Positions 34,773 through 47,045 of a DNA stretch of 64,000 nucleotides are shown piece after piece (the first letter of the stretch is position 1; every line of letters starts with the position of its first letter). The notes beneath the pieces were generated by a model, which saw only the letters and a program-made list of their open reading frames with translations, searched no databases and was not told the origin of the DNA. Location of the stretch: contig NC_087072.1 in the NCBI RefSeq assembly GCF_026151205.1, positions 20,738,103 to 20,802,102 of the forward strand. Reading direction: 5' to 3'. This DNA comes from Bolinopsis microptera. Lineage: Eukaryota; Ctenophora; Tentaculata; Lobata; Bolinopsidae. The position numbers and the translations under genes are program-made.

Positions 34773-35026
34773 GAGTTACACTTAACATCCCAGCGGGGAT
34801 GTGGGGCAAGACTCAGTTCACGCCGGAAGAAGTAGCAGCCAGCAGAAAAGTCAGCATCGCCCGCATCCACGTGGAACGCTCCATTGGCTATCTGAAGCGG
34901 TACAAGATTTTGGGAAACAAAGTTGTGGCGAAGATGTTGCCTTATCTCAGCGACATCGCATTCGTGTGTGCCCAACTTGTCAATTTGAACCCTGTTTTTT
35001 TAAGGGAGGTGGACAGTGATTTTTAA
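34773..35026 (+). pseudogene. DDE_Tnp_4 (Harbinger/ISL2EU-like) transposase, C-terminal exon
   Basis: After an acceptor at 34771-34772 the frame reads VTLNIPAGMWGKTQFTPEEV, then RKVSIARIHVERSIGYLKRY, YLSDIAFVCAQLVNLNPVFL, and stops at TAA 35024-35026. 'RIHVER.I..+K.+KIL' and a final 'VCA.L.NL.P' are hallmarks of the C-terminus of DDE_Tnp_4 transposases. The Glu of HVER is probably the third catalytic acid. The two catalytic Asp residues and the N-terminal DNA-binding part are not present between the arms, so this copy should be inactive. Confidence 0.8.
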
Positions 35027-36095
35027 AAAATGACCAGGTCTACTTAAATAACTACAAAATTATGTTAATGTTCTGTTCTGACTGGACAATTTAAAGCACT
35101 ACAGTCAGTTGGGGGAGAGACCAACACACTATCAAGATTGTTTGACTATCGTAAACAACCCCCACCCTACCCCCCCGTCTGCTGACTATTCCTGTTTGTG
35201 ATTGGACGGATCTGCGTCACGTGACATAGCACCTCTTTTACAATTGGTCAGGATCACGGAGCACATCAGGGCTGCCCGTCGTCCGAATAAATTTAATTCA
35301 GTTGTTATTGTGATTGTTATATCATTGTGTTGGTTACCTACCTTTATTTTGTTTCTTTTGACTTTGCTATCGTGCTCTGCTCTGAAAATTGTGATAGAAC
35401 CTGTTCAAGTTGTTAACGAGATGATCTCCTTGTTCTTTCGTTGCAGAATCATCATGTTCTTTGTTTGAGTAACACAAAAATTTTAGGAATAGGGAAGCGT
35501 TATTGGGCTGTAAAACCAACTTAAATCGATTTCTCGTGCAACGTTGTACAGGTGAGGAACAGTCACCAAAATGACTTACCTGCTGTGTTTTGTCGTACTC
35601 TGCTCTTCGCTCAAGTTCGATCAGTTAAGGTGAGGATTGCCTCGATCTTTCGGTTTCAGCCCTAGGTCAAGAGCTGCAGTAGAACCGAAGGATCAAAATA
35701 TATGTTGCTTGTTGCTCGCATTCTAAACTATAAAACATCGATTTTGAGGGATAAGGAAGTGTTTATAGGTTCTGAAACCTAGCTAAATCGATTTTTCGTG
35801 CAATTTTAGGTTAGAAACGGTCATCAAAATGAGTTAATAAGAAGGTCGATTTCTCGGTTATTTTTGAGCTTTCGTTCAGAAAATAATTTGGGGCCCTCAA
35901 AGGGGGGTAACAAGAAGGCGTTACAAGTGTTACAAGCCTTCTATAATACAAAATATGTATCACCTCATCAGCCTGCTTAACATGTGCTCGACCTAAAATG
36001 TAAACAAACAATGATCACCTCCTCAGCCTGCTTAACATGTGCTCACTATTAATGTAAACAAACAATTATCACCTCCCCGCCAGTATCCACATCTA

Positions 36096-37530
36096 TAGTA
36101 TCGCGAATAAACTTACAAGTTATAGCAGGTGTAAATTTAATTTCTTATGATTTTATGTATTCTGCCATTCTTGGGTTCAATCTCCACGACGCAAACATCA
36201 TCTGCCAGTTACCAGTCGACTAAAATAGCTATTATCTGAATAATTGGGCGGAAAAGGGCCGTCCAGGCCTGTAACTGCGGTAACTTTTTTTGGTGATTCT
36301 TGACAAGTTTCTGCAAATTCAGCCTATGCCTTTCATTTTGTAGGTTTATATTTATAAATATAACCTACCAGGACGCGCACCGAGTTGGACTTTTACCATT
36401 TACAAATATTTTACGAGTATCACCCGTTAACTTTCATTTTGATTCAATCTTATTGCAACAAAAGCGAACACGCAAAAAATAAGCTAAGGGTAAAGGTACT
36501 GCGTTCAAATTTAAAACAATGACATTCGATATATAATTTGATGTGTTGATATTCATATACATTTCTACAATGTGTCTTCAATTCAATGTCCTTTGTATTA
36601 TATTTTTTGTTCTTCTCTTAAACTCAAATGAACACAATATATTTGAATGTTATATATTTGCAGTACAACATTTTATAATTTAGCTTATTATATAACTATA
36701 AGGTAGTTCAAAAGATTCAACAAAGAAGCCAATGTTTGAAGAGGTACCCAGGTAAAATCTAATAATAATCTTACAGTGGTTGTTTTCAATTTTCATTTGA
36801 TCGCGCTGATTGAAAAATGAATTGTCGCTTGTTGGACACAATTTATATGCCACCTTCTAAAACATTATTTATATTTAACAAGAAAGAAGAAACAACCGGT
36901 TGAATATCTGGCAAAAATCTTAGAAACCGGACTGGAACCGGAACTGGATATTCGACCGGAACCGGATTCAGCTTACTGGGCGGCGCTCATGGCCTGTCAT
37001 TCCGCCGAATCTTTATTCCTGTCATTCCGTTGAATCTTTATTCTTTATGAACATAATAGCCTGGGGTCCCCAGGTAAGATTCAGCAGGATATCCACTAAT
37101 TCCAGTCGGTTCCTAGGCCGTATAGAGTTCAAACATAATCTCCCAATTTCCCATTTTGTATAATCTTTAGACCAATCTTGGTAAAAATTAACTTTTTGGA
37201 ATAAAAATGACTTTAAGGAATAAAAATAAAAATGACATACTTGCCGACACCTGGTCCTGAACATTCGATTTGTATAACTTTTTACCATTATGGCAAATTT
37301 GAATTGGGGACATTTCTCATAAAGGGAGCCTCAGATTAATGAACGTTGCACGTTATAATAGGGGTGGGCACGAAAATGCAAATTTTCCAAATTTTTAAAC
37401 GGCCCTGTTTTTTGGGTAAAGGGACCTCCAAAATGAAAAAATAACTTGGTTTGGGGTCAAAAAAGCCCAAAAAAATATTTCCCGCCCCGTTTTCGGTTAG
37501 CGGGAGGGTCATTTTTGACGTTTTTGACTA
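36096..37530. other. Intergenic DNA with one dispersed terminal-unit copy
   Basis: No gene was found. At 36,974-37,076 lies a copy of the unit ACTGGGCSGCGCTCA, GCCTGTCATTCCGCC, GAACATAATAGCCTGGGGTC, CAGGTAA. That unit also forms both ends of the element at 55,036-55,699. Here an internal block CCTGTCATTCCG..GAATCTTTATT is doubled. Confidence 0.55.
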
Positions 37531-37538
37531 AAATTGGC

Positions 37539-40500
37539 GGCAAGTTTCCATAAACGATATTTTATGATCGGCGCCGATAATCGCTTATTGAGCGCTTTCT
37601 CGGCGCTTTTTTTTAAACCGTTTATAATCGCTTTTTTTACGATTATAAACGGTTCAAAAAAAATCGCTTATAATCGACTATAATTGGTGTCATAATTCAA
37701 AAAAGCTCTTTTTTGAATTTTAAAGCGCTTATAAGCGCTTTTAAGCGCTTACTAGCGTCGCTGAGCGATTTGAAAGCGGTTTTCCAGTGGGATTGGCGCC
37801 AAAAACGGGTGGATAAGCGGTTGGCCGGATAAGCGATTCGTAGGCGCTTTTTTGAACCATTTATAAGCGATTATAAGCGCTTATAAATGGGGTGCAATTT
37901 AGCTGTTTGTAAAGCGCAAATAAAGCGCTTATAAGCGCTTTTAAAATTGAGTCAGGAAAACGCTATATTACATCTTATAACCGCTTATAATCGATTATAA
38001 GCGTTTTTTTAGAAATCGCTTATTACGGCTAATTCATCGCTATTTCACCGCTTTTACCGCTTTTCCTATCATCCATGGCCAGGTGAGCAGGAATTAAAAA
38101 GCGCTTATAAGCGCTTTTTCGATGCTGCCTCTAGCCTGGTCGGAACGGGGTAGTGCCCGGAATTTAAAAGCGCTTATAAGCGATTTCTCAATTCCCCTTA
38201 ACCTGGTTGGAACTTGCATGTGCTTTTCTGAGCAACCTGGGGTGCACCGGCAGAGTCAGGATTTAAAAGCGCTTATAGGCGCTTATGATCGCTTTTCTAC
38301 CACTTTTCCTATCACACATGGCATGGGTTGGCAAGAATTATAAAGCGCTTATAAGCGTTTTTCAATGCCGCCCCTAACCTGGTCGGAACGGGGTGGTGCC
38401 CGGAATTTAAAAGCGCCTATAAGCGATTTCTCAATTCCCCTTAACCTGGTCGGAACTGGAGAGTGCCCACTTGCATGTGCTTTTCTGAGCAACCTGGGGT
38501 GCACCGGCAGAGTCAGGATTCAAAAGCGCTTATAGGCGCTTATGATCGCTTTTCTACCGCTTTTTCTATCACCCATGGCCTGGTTGGCAAGAATTATAAA
38601 GCGCTTATAAGCGTTTTTTCAATGCTGCCCCAACCTGTTCGGAACGGGGGTGTGCCCGGAATTAAAAAGCGCTTATAAGCGCTTTTTCAATGCTGCCACT
38701 AACCTGGTCGGAACGGGGGAGTGCCCGGAATTAAAAAGCGCTCTTAAGCGCTTTTTAAATGCTGCCCCTAACCTGGTCGGAACTGAAAATCAGAGTGCCC
38801 GCTTATAAGCGCTTTTCTGAGCAACCTGGGGTACACTGCAGAGTCAGGATTTAAAAGCGCTTATGATCGCTTTTCTACCGCTTTTCCTATCACCCATGGC
38901 CTGATTGGCAGGAATTAGAAAGCGCTTATAAGCGCTTTTTCAATGCCGCCCCTAACCTGGTCGGAACGGGGTGGTGCCCGGAATTTAAAAGCGCCTATAA
39001 GCGATTTCTCAATTCCCCTTAACCTGGTCGGAACTGGAGAGTGCCCACTTGCATGTGCTTTTCTGAGCAACCTGGGGTGCACCGGCAGAGTCAGGATTCA
39101 AAAGCGCTTATAGGCGCTTATGATCGCTTTTCTACCGCTTTTTCTATCACCCATGGCCTGGTTGGCAAGAATTATAAAGTGCTTATAAGCGCTTTTTCAA
39201 TGCTGCCACTAACCTGGTCGGAACGGGGGAGTGCCCGGAATTAAAAAGCGCTCTTAAGCGCTTTTTAAATGCTGCCCCTAACCTGGTCGGAACTGAAAAT
39301 CAGAGTGCCCGCTTATAAGCGCTTTTCTGAGCAACCTGGGGTACACTGCAGAGTCAGGATTTAAAAGCGCTTATGATCGCTTTTCTACCGCTTTTCCTAT
39401 CACCCATGGCCTGATTGGCAGGAATTAGAAAGCGCTTATAAGCGCTTTTTCAATGCCGCCCCTAACCTGGTCGGAACGGGGTGGTGCCCGGAATTTAAAA
39501 GCGCCTATAAGCGATTTCTCAATTCCCCTTAACCTGGTCGGAACTGGAGAGTGCCCACTTGCATGTGCTTTTCTGAGCAACCTGGGGTGCACCGGCAGAG
39601 TCAGGATTCAAAAGCGCTTATAGGCGCTTATGATCGCTTTTCTACCGCTTTTTCTATCACCCATGGCCTGGTTGGCAAGAATTATAAAGTGCTTATAAGC
39701 GCTTTTTCAATGCTGCCACTAACCTGGTCGGAACGGGGGAGTGCCCGGAATTAAAAAGCGCTCATTAGCGCTTTTTAAATGCTGCGCTTATAAGCGATTT
39801 CTCAATTCCCCTTAACCTGGTCAGAACTGGAAATCAGTGTGCCCGCTTATAGTTATAAGTGCTTTTCTGTGCAACCTGGGGTCATGACTGATGACCGGCA
39901 GAATCAGGATTTAAAAGCGCTTATAGGCGCTTATGATCGCTTTTCTCATAAGTCATGCGAATCGATACTTATACATAAAACCAATACAAAGTTTAAAGAC
40001 TTTCGGTTTCATTTTTAAAAGCATCCACTTTGACAAAGCATAACTCGCCATCAACCCCCCCCCCCTCCCCCCTCCCCCCTTTGCAGCTTCTCGGCTATCT
40101 TATACCCAGCAGACCTTACTGGTTAGCGATATTACTACAGGGTGATCGCCTTTTCACAGCTTGTTGAGCTCCGCGCGCGCTCGTGAGTTCATTGCATTTG
40201 CACGCTTCAAACATTCCAAAGATGCAATTGTACCGCGTACCACGTGATACGATTCAGCCAATCAGAGAACAACAATCTGCAAAGTTAAAGCTGTGCAGTT
40301 TTATATGACCTAAAATATGACTTTTCGCGATAATTCAAAATCTACGTTGTTTTTAATTTTCCCACTGGGGGGGGGGGGGGGGGGGGAACGTTATTTTTAC
40401 AAGGCGAACATTTTATTGAAAACCAGACGTTTCTATCTCTTTTACTTTCAAAGTTAGGCTCCAGCCAGTAAGGTTTCCTGGGGATAAAATAAACTTGCTC

Positions 40501-43500
40501 AGATTTTAAAATTTTTTGTAACGCTGTTTTCTAGAGACTGTGAGAATTTTCACAATACCAAATTTGTCATACCTTTTTGGAAAGATCAGTGAGTTTCGCC
40601 TCACTAGCTGGGTGCCATTTGCTCTATCCAGAGCCCTTGCGCTTGCAGTAGCGCGCGCCCACTCACTTCTTGACGTACTTGTGAAACAAGCAACAAGCGC
40701 GCCCGAAGTGGCGCGAAAGCACATGGTTAGGTGAAGGGTGCCATATTTGATGGTGCGCGGCTTTTGGAGCAAAAGTAGATGTAAAAGTCGCGTAATTTGA
40801 CCAAATTCGTTGATTTTTGTCGTATTATTTCGGACACTTTCCTCGTAAGTCTATGAGTACAGAGTGAGCTCACCAATTTTTGTTGCAATCGGAGGTCGGG
40901 AAGGATACTCAATATCTATTTGTTTGAAGAAAATTGTTCTGGCCGAAATTAGCGCTAAAAAACTATCCTACTAAGCTATACAGTCGGCACGCGCGGCTCA
41001 CTGTTGATGGCGCACTACCTATCTGAATAAAGCAACGGCAGCACGAAGGCACATGGTTAAGTTAGGTGCAAAATAATCGAACATGCAGAAACTCTTAGCT
41101 TTATTGCATTGTATATCATGTGTACGCTTATTTTTGTATAAAAACCGCGACCGGCTCTTGCTAATTCGCTCGCCCAAAAATTTCACGTGACCTTGGTTTT
41201 TATGGTTTTGCAGCCGTACAAAACAATTTTACATAAACCCTAATCCCAACCATAACCCCGAAGCTATCCATAACCCGCGTACCTTAACCCAAACCCGAAC
41301 ATGAGCCCTATACAATCGAAATCATGTTTTACCAGCCTGTCACGTGACTAAAACGGTTTTTGCCCATGTAACTCTCCGATCCAGGGAAATATTTTTACCC
41401 TGTCCCTACGTCATGGCGGGTGATTCGGGATCAGCGTCCAAAAAATACACCGATTTAGATCAATGTCATACCCAAAGGCCTTTTCACAAGAATTTTCTTA
41501 AAATTTGGGCGAGCGATTTCGTAGGACTAGGAGCGATTCAAACGCGCAAGCTGGCGCGGTTTATTTGTTGCAGTTTTACTATCTAATAACCAAATTTTAC
41601 AAGCTATCTCAGCACGCCTGCACGCGCACGGCTTTACTAGCGTATATATACATTACTTTTTTCCTATTGGTACTCAGCGTGCACTTGTTTTTATGTCCAC
41701 GATTGATTATGAACAAGTACGTGAATGCTGGTCACGCACACACTAACTTTCAATGAGCACCGCACTTTTTTCAGACGTCGTCATTCGCTCAGCCCGACTA
41801 GAGATTCCTTGGAATGACATAAACAGGCCTGTCATACTCGTTGACAGACTGAGCGTGGCCCAGCGCAATAATTTAATTTCATATACTATATTTTTCTTTT
41901 GCAAGTTCTGAATGTGAAGTGTGTATGACTGATGACGCAGCGCGCATCGACCGCCACCAGGACAACCACCACCATTAACAACATATAAATAAGCGCTTTC
42001 TAATTCCTGCCAACCAGCCCATGGGTGATGGGAAAAGCGGTAGATAAGCGATCATAAGCGCCTATAAGCGCTTTTAAATCCTGACTCTGCCGGTGCACCC
42101 CAGTTTGCTCAGAAAAGCACATACGAGTGGGCACTCTCCAGTTCCGACCAGGTTGAAGGGAATTGAGGAATCGCTTATAACTATAAGCGCTTTTAAATTC
42201 CGGGCACTCCCCCGTTCCGACCAGGTTAGGGGCAGCATTGAAAAAGTGCTTATAAGCGCCTTTTAATTCCGGGCACTCCCCCGTTGCGACCAGGTTAGTG
42301 GCAGCATTGAAAAAGCGCTTATAAGCGCTTTCTAATTCCTGCCAACCAGGCCATGGGCGATAGGAAAAGCGGTAGAAAAGCTATCATAAGCGCCTATAAG
42401 CGATTTTAAATCCTGACTCTGCCGGTGCACCCCAGGTTGCACAGAAAAGCACTTATAAGCGGGCACTCTGATTTCTAGTTCCGACCAGGTTAAGGGGAAT
42501 TGAGAAATCGCTTATAAGCGCTTATTAATTCCAGGCACTCCCCCGTTCCGACCAGGTTAGGGGCAGCATTGAAAAAACGCTTATAAGCGCTTTATAATTC
42601 TTGCCAACCAGGCCATGGGTGATGGGAAAAGCGGTAGAAAAGCAATCATAAGCGCCTATAAGCGCTTTTAAATCCTGACTCTGCCGGTGCACCCCAGGTT
42701 GCTCAGAAAAGCACATGCAAGTGGGCACTCTCCAGTTCCGACCAGGTTGAAGAGAATTGAGAAATCGTTTATAAGCGCTTTTTAATTCCGGGCACACCCC
42801 CGTTCCGAACAGGTTAGGGGCAGCATTGAAAAAACGCTTATAAGCGCTTTCTAATTCCTGCCAACCAGGCCATGGGTGATAGGAAAAGCGGTAGAAAAGC
42901 GATCATAAGCGCTTTTTAATCCTGACTCTGCCGGTGCACCCCAGGTTGCTCAGAAAAGCACTTATAAGCGGGCACTCTGATTTCCAGTTCCGACCAGGTT
43001 AGGGGCAGCATTTAAAAAGCGCTTATGAGCGCTTTTTTATTCCGGGCACTCCCCCGTTCCGACCAGGTAAGGGGCAGCATTGAAAAACGCTTATAAGCAC
43101 TTTATAATTCTTGCCAACCAGGCCATGGGTGATAGGAAAAGTGGTTGAAAAGCGATCATAAGCGCCTATAAGCGCTTTTAAATCCTGACTCTGCCGGTGC
43201 ACCCCAGGTTGCTCAGAAAAGCACATGCAAGTTCCAACCAGGTTAAGGGGAATTGAGAAATCGCTTATAAGCGCTTTTAAATTCCGGGCACTACCCCGTT
43301 CCGACCAGGCTAGAGGCAGCATCGAAAAAGCGCTTATAAGCGCTTTTTAATTCCTGCTCACCTGGCCATGGATGATAGGAAAAGCGGTAAAAGCGGTGAA
43401 ATAGCGATGAATTAGCCGTAATAAGCGATTTCTAAAAAAACGCTTATAATCGATTATAAGCGGTTATAAGATGTAATATAGCGTTTTCCTGACTCAATTT

Positions 43501-43908
43501 TAAAAGCGCTTATAAGCGCTTTATTTGCGCTTTACAAACAGCTAAATTGCACCCCATTTATAAGCGCTTATAATCGCTTATAAATGGTTCAAAAAAGCGC
43601 CTACGAATCGCTTATCCGGCCAACCGCTTATCCACCCGTTTTTGGCGCCAATCCTACTGGAAAACCGCTTTCAAATCGCTCAGCGACGCTAGTAAGCGCT
43701 TAAAAGCGCTTATAAGCGCTTTTAAATTCAAAAAAGCGCTTTTTTGAATTATGACACCAATTATAGTCGATTATAAGCGATTTTTTTGGAACCGTTTATA
43801 ATCGTAAAAAAAGCGATTATAAACGGGTTTTTTTTAAAAAGCGCCGAGAAAGCGCTCAATGAGCGATTATCGGCGCCGATCATAAAATATCGTTTATGGA
43901 AACTTGCC
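37539..43908. mobile_element. 6.4-kb foldback transposon with 8-bp target duplication
   Basis: Perfect 8-bp repeats AAATTGGC flank it (37531-37538 and 43909-43916). The ends are GGCAAGTTTCCATAAACGAT and its complement. The arms, about 37,539-39,960 and 41,985-43,908, are long inverted repeats built from tandem blocks. The blocks contain the palindrome AAGCGCTTATAAGCGCTT and the conserved pieces AACCTGGTCGGAAC and CAACCTGGGGTGCACCGGCA. The longest tandem period seen in the left arm is about 510 bp (frames at 39,041 and 39,551). The loop is about 2 kb and has no recognised gene. An 8-bp duplication fits hAT-type transposition; no transposase is encoded. Confidence 0.9.
39961..41984. other. Loop of the 6.4-kb foldback element
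   Basis: A 2-kb single-copy spacer between the arms, locally GC-richer, with several GCGCGC stretches (40,175, 40,650), a C-rich run at 40,053-40,080, a 20-G run at 40,367-40,386 and AACCCTAA-like repeats at 41,226-41,300. A degraded inverse copy of the 36,974 unit may lie at about 41,803-41,865. No splice-bounded exon or protein domain was found. Confidence 0.5.
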
Positions 43909-44025
43909 AAATTGGCTTTATTTAATTCATTTTCACCTTTTACACCTCATTGTTACCCATGATTGTGAATCATTATTGACAAACCAGGTAGAGTGAATGA
44001 TATATAATGATTATAACTTATAAAT

Positions 44026-46507
44026 TCCCTACCCTCGCACAAGATTATTCTCAATTTTCTTGTTGTGTCCACAACTATACCGTTGATCAGAGTCACATCT
44101 GATGACTTCAGTGAAAGGGCTGATGACTTCAGTGAAAGAGCTGGTGACCTAGTGAAAGTGCTGGTGACGATGAGAAAGACCATAAACCAGGGATTCCTTC
44201 GGGAGCATGTAAGATTATATCCAAAGTTTGTTCGCCAATGGGGTGTGTCTGGGTGTCAAAGATCTTCAAGGTGGGTGCTACTTGTGATGAACTCTAGAAG
44301 GATGGGATGGTAATACTCGGTCTGGCCGTCTGGAAGCCCATAGAATTCCAGTTCAGAAACCGAGTAAGGAGGTGCGGCTACTGATGAGAAGCCTCCTTAA
44401 AGTTTATTTGGGTTAGAAACGACATCTGGGTCCCTACCCTCGCACAAGATTATTCTCAATTTTCTTGTTGTGTCCACAACTATACCGTTGATCAGAGTCA
44501 CATCTGATGACTTCAGTGAAAGGGCTGATGACTTCAGTGAAAGAGCTGGTGACCTAGTGAAAGTGCTGGTGACGATGAGAAAGACCATAAACCAGGGATT
44601 CCTTCGGGAGCATGTAAGATTATATCCAAAGTTTGTTCGCCAATGGGGTGTGTCTGGGTGTCAAAGATCTTCAAGGTGGGTGCTACTTGTGATGAACTCT
44701 AGAAGGATGGGATGGTAATACTCGGTCTGGCCGTCTGGAAGCCCATAGAATTCCAGTTCAGAAACCGAGTAAGGAGGTGCGGCTACTGATGAGAAGCCTC
44801 CTTAAAGTTTATTTGGGTTAGAAACGACATCTGGGTCCCTACCCTCGCACAAGATTATTCTCAATTTTCTTGTTGTGTCCACAACTATACCGTTGATCAG
44901 AGTCACATCTGATGACTTCAGTGAAAGGGCTGATGACTTCAGTGAAAGAGCTGGTGACCTAGTGAAAGTGCTGGTGACGATGAGAAAGACCATAAACCAG
45001 GGATTCCTTCGGGAGCATGTAAGATTATATCCAAAGTTTGTTCGCCAATGGGGTGTGTCTGGGTGTCAAAGATCTTCAAGGTGGGTGCTACTTGTGATGA
45101 ACTCTAGAAGGATGGGATGGTAATACTCGGTCTGGCCGTCTGGAAGCCCATAGAATTCCAGTTCAGAAACCGAGTAAGGAGGTGCGGCTACTGATGAGAA
45201 GCCTCCTTAAAGTTTATTTGGGTTAGAAACGACATCTGGGTCCCTACCCTCGCACAAGATTATTTTCAATTTTCTTGTTGTGTCCACAACTATACCGTTG
45301 ATCAGAGTCACATCTGATGACTTCAGTGAAAGGGCTGATGACTTCAGTGAAAGAGCTGGTGACCTAGTGAAAGTGCTGGTGACGATGAGAAAGACCATAA
45401 ACCAGGGATTCCTTCGGGAGCATGTAAGATTATATCCAAAGTTTGTTCGCCAATGGGGTGTGTCTGGGTGTCAAAGATCTTCAAGGTGGGTGCTACTTGT
45501 GATGAACTCTAGAAGGATGGGATGGTAATACTCGGTCTGGCCGTCTGGAAGCCCATAGAATTCCAGTTCAGAAACCGAGTAAGGAGGTGCGGCTACTGAT
45601 GAGAAGCCTCCTTAAAGTTTATTTGGGTTAGAAACGACATCTGGGTCCCTACCCTCGCACAAGATTATTCTCAATTTTCTTGTTGTGTCCACAACTATAC
45701 CGTTGATCAGAGTCACATCTGATGACTTCAGTGAAAGGGCTGATGACTTCAGTGAAAGAGCTGGTGACCTAGTGAAAGTGCTGGTGACGATGAGAAAGAC
45801 CATAAACCAGGGATTCCTTCGGGAGCATGTAAGATTATATCCAAAGTTTGTTCGCCAATGGGGTGTGTCTGGGTGTCAAAGATCTTCAAGGTGGGTGCTA
45901 CTTGTGATGAACTCTAGAAGGATGGGATGGTAATACTCGGTCTGGCCGTCTGGAAGCCCATAGAATTCCAGTTCAGAAACCGAGTAAGGAGGTGCGGCTA
46001 CTGATGAGAAGCCTCCTTAAAGTTTATTTGGGTTAGAAACGACATCTGGGTCCCTACCCTCGCACAAGATTATTCTCAATTTTCTTGTTGTGTCCACAAC
46101 TATACCGTTGATCAGAGTCACATCTGATGACTTCAGTGAAAGGGCTGATGACTTCAGTGAAAGAGCTGGTGACCTAGTGAAAGTGCTGGTGACGATGAGA
46201 AAGACCATAAACCAGGGATTCCTTCGGGAGCATGTAAGATTATATCCAAAGTTTGTTCGCCAATGGGGTGTGTCTGGGTGTCAAAGATCTTCAAGGTGGG
46301 TGCTACTTGTGATGAACTCTAGAAGGATGGGATGGTAATACTCGGTCTGGCCGTCTGGAAGCCCATAGAATTCCAGTTCAGAAACCGAGTAAGGAGGTGC
46401 GGCTACTGATGAGAAGCCTCCTTAAAGTTTATTTGGGTTAGAAACGACATCTGGGTCCCTACCCTCGCACAAGATTATTCTCAATTTTCTTGTTGTGTCC
46501 ACAACTA
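44026..46507. repeat. 405-bp satellite array, 6.1 copies, almost identical
   Basis: Copies start at 44026, 44431, 44836, 45241, 45646, 46051 and 46456, the last truncated after about 52 bp. I saw one difference, C to T in the 45241 copy (TTATTCTCAA to TTATTTTCAA). Each unit contains a 24-bp sub-repeat (GATGACTTCAGTGAAAG, three to four degenerate units) and nested inverted repeats: TACTCGGT/ACCGAGTA enclosing CTGGAA/TTCCAG, then AAGGAGG/CCTCCTT. The 82-aa frame in every unit has no recognised domain. The array begins about 110 bp after the right target duplication of the foldback element. Confidence 0.92.
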
Positions 46508-46560
46508 CTGGGCGGCGCTCAGCCTGTCATTCCGCCGATTTTTATGAACATAATGGGAAG
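46508..46560. repeat. Partial copy of the dispersed terminal unit
   Basis: CTGGGCGGCGCTCAGCCTGT, then CATTCCGCC and ATGAACATAAT, directly fused to the broken end of the satellite array. Same orientation as the copy at 36,974. Confidence 0.7.
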
Positions 46561-46854
46561 TTATAATGGGAATACAAATTTTAATTTCCTGAAAACTAAA
46601 ACGATATCTGAGTGGAAGGATTTGTTTCTCATGAATACTTTACTCTCAAATCACAAATCTATTTTAGTAAAACTAAAACGTAGTGCCCTGATCTACTATT
46701 AATATTATAGAATTAAAGAACCTTGTCATAAAAAACATACAACAATCAAACGCTGTACTTTCAAGACGGAACGAACCCCTAACGGACCGAACCCCTAACG
46801 CTGCAGCCTGCATGGCAAGGATATTCTTCGGGTTAAAGATGGGCTTAGAGAGTT

Positions 46855-47045
46855 AGAGTTATGGTTACGTTTACGGTTACGTTTATCATTATGGTTACGT
46901 TTATGGTTACGTTTATGGTTACGGTTATGGTTACGTTTATAGTTACGTTTATGGTTACGTTTATGGTTACGTCAATGGTGACGTTTATGGTTACATCTAT
47001 GGTTACGTTTAACTTTATGGTTACATTTATGGTTAGGATTACGGT
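46855..47045. repeat. 12-bp minisatellite (ATGGTTACGTTT)
   Basis: Degenerate tandem array of about 15 ATGGTTACGTTT-like units with shorter ATGGTTACG variants, grading into GTTAGGGTT-like sequence. Just beyond the 3' end of the reverse-strand gene. Confidence 0.8.

Larger units (their letters stand above)
33566..36093. mobile_element. 2.5-kb Harbinger/ISL2EU-type element with 0.8-0.9-kb inverted arms
   Basis: The arms 33566-about 34374 and about 35188-36093 are reverse complements; the right arm is about 90 bp longer. The ends are GATGTGGATACTGGCGGGGA and its complement, flanked by TA on both sides. The unique centre (about 34,375-35,187) holds a TTAGGG-like stretch and a transposase exon at 34,773. 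The arms carry the mirrored frames at 34095-34361 and 35202-35468, which are not genes. Confidence 0.8.

Noticed and set aside
34095-35468. 88-aa hydrophobic frames on both arms (FILFLLTLLSCSALKIV), receptor-like
   Set aside because: They are the two inverted arms of the Harbinger-type element read in opposite directions; non-coding repeat.
38122-43322. Repeated frames reading CMCFSEQPGVHRQSQD in the foldback arms
   Set aside because: Mirror-image tandem copies inside non-coding transposon arms; no splice sites or conservation beyond the repeat.
37539-43908. CRISPR-like regularly spaced palindromic repeats
   Set aside because: The spacing is irregular, the 'spacers' are themselves repeated, and the host is eukaryotic.
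44065-46338. 82-aa and 63-aa open frames in every satellite unit
   Set aside because: They recur only because the unit repeats and no stop falls there. No domain, and both strands are open.
44026-46507. Hammerhead ribozyme in the 405-bp unit (CTGATGA followed by GAAAC and GGGTC; also CTGATGACTTCAGTGAAA)
   Set aside because: The core words are present, but helices I and III do not pair properly next to the core, and the second candidate has only a one-base-pair helix II. A covariance search (Infernal, hammerhead I-III) would decide; a significant hit would revive it.
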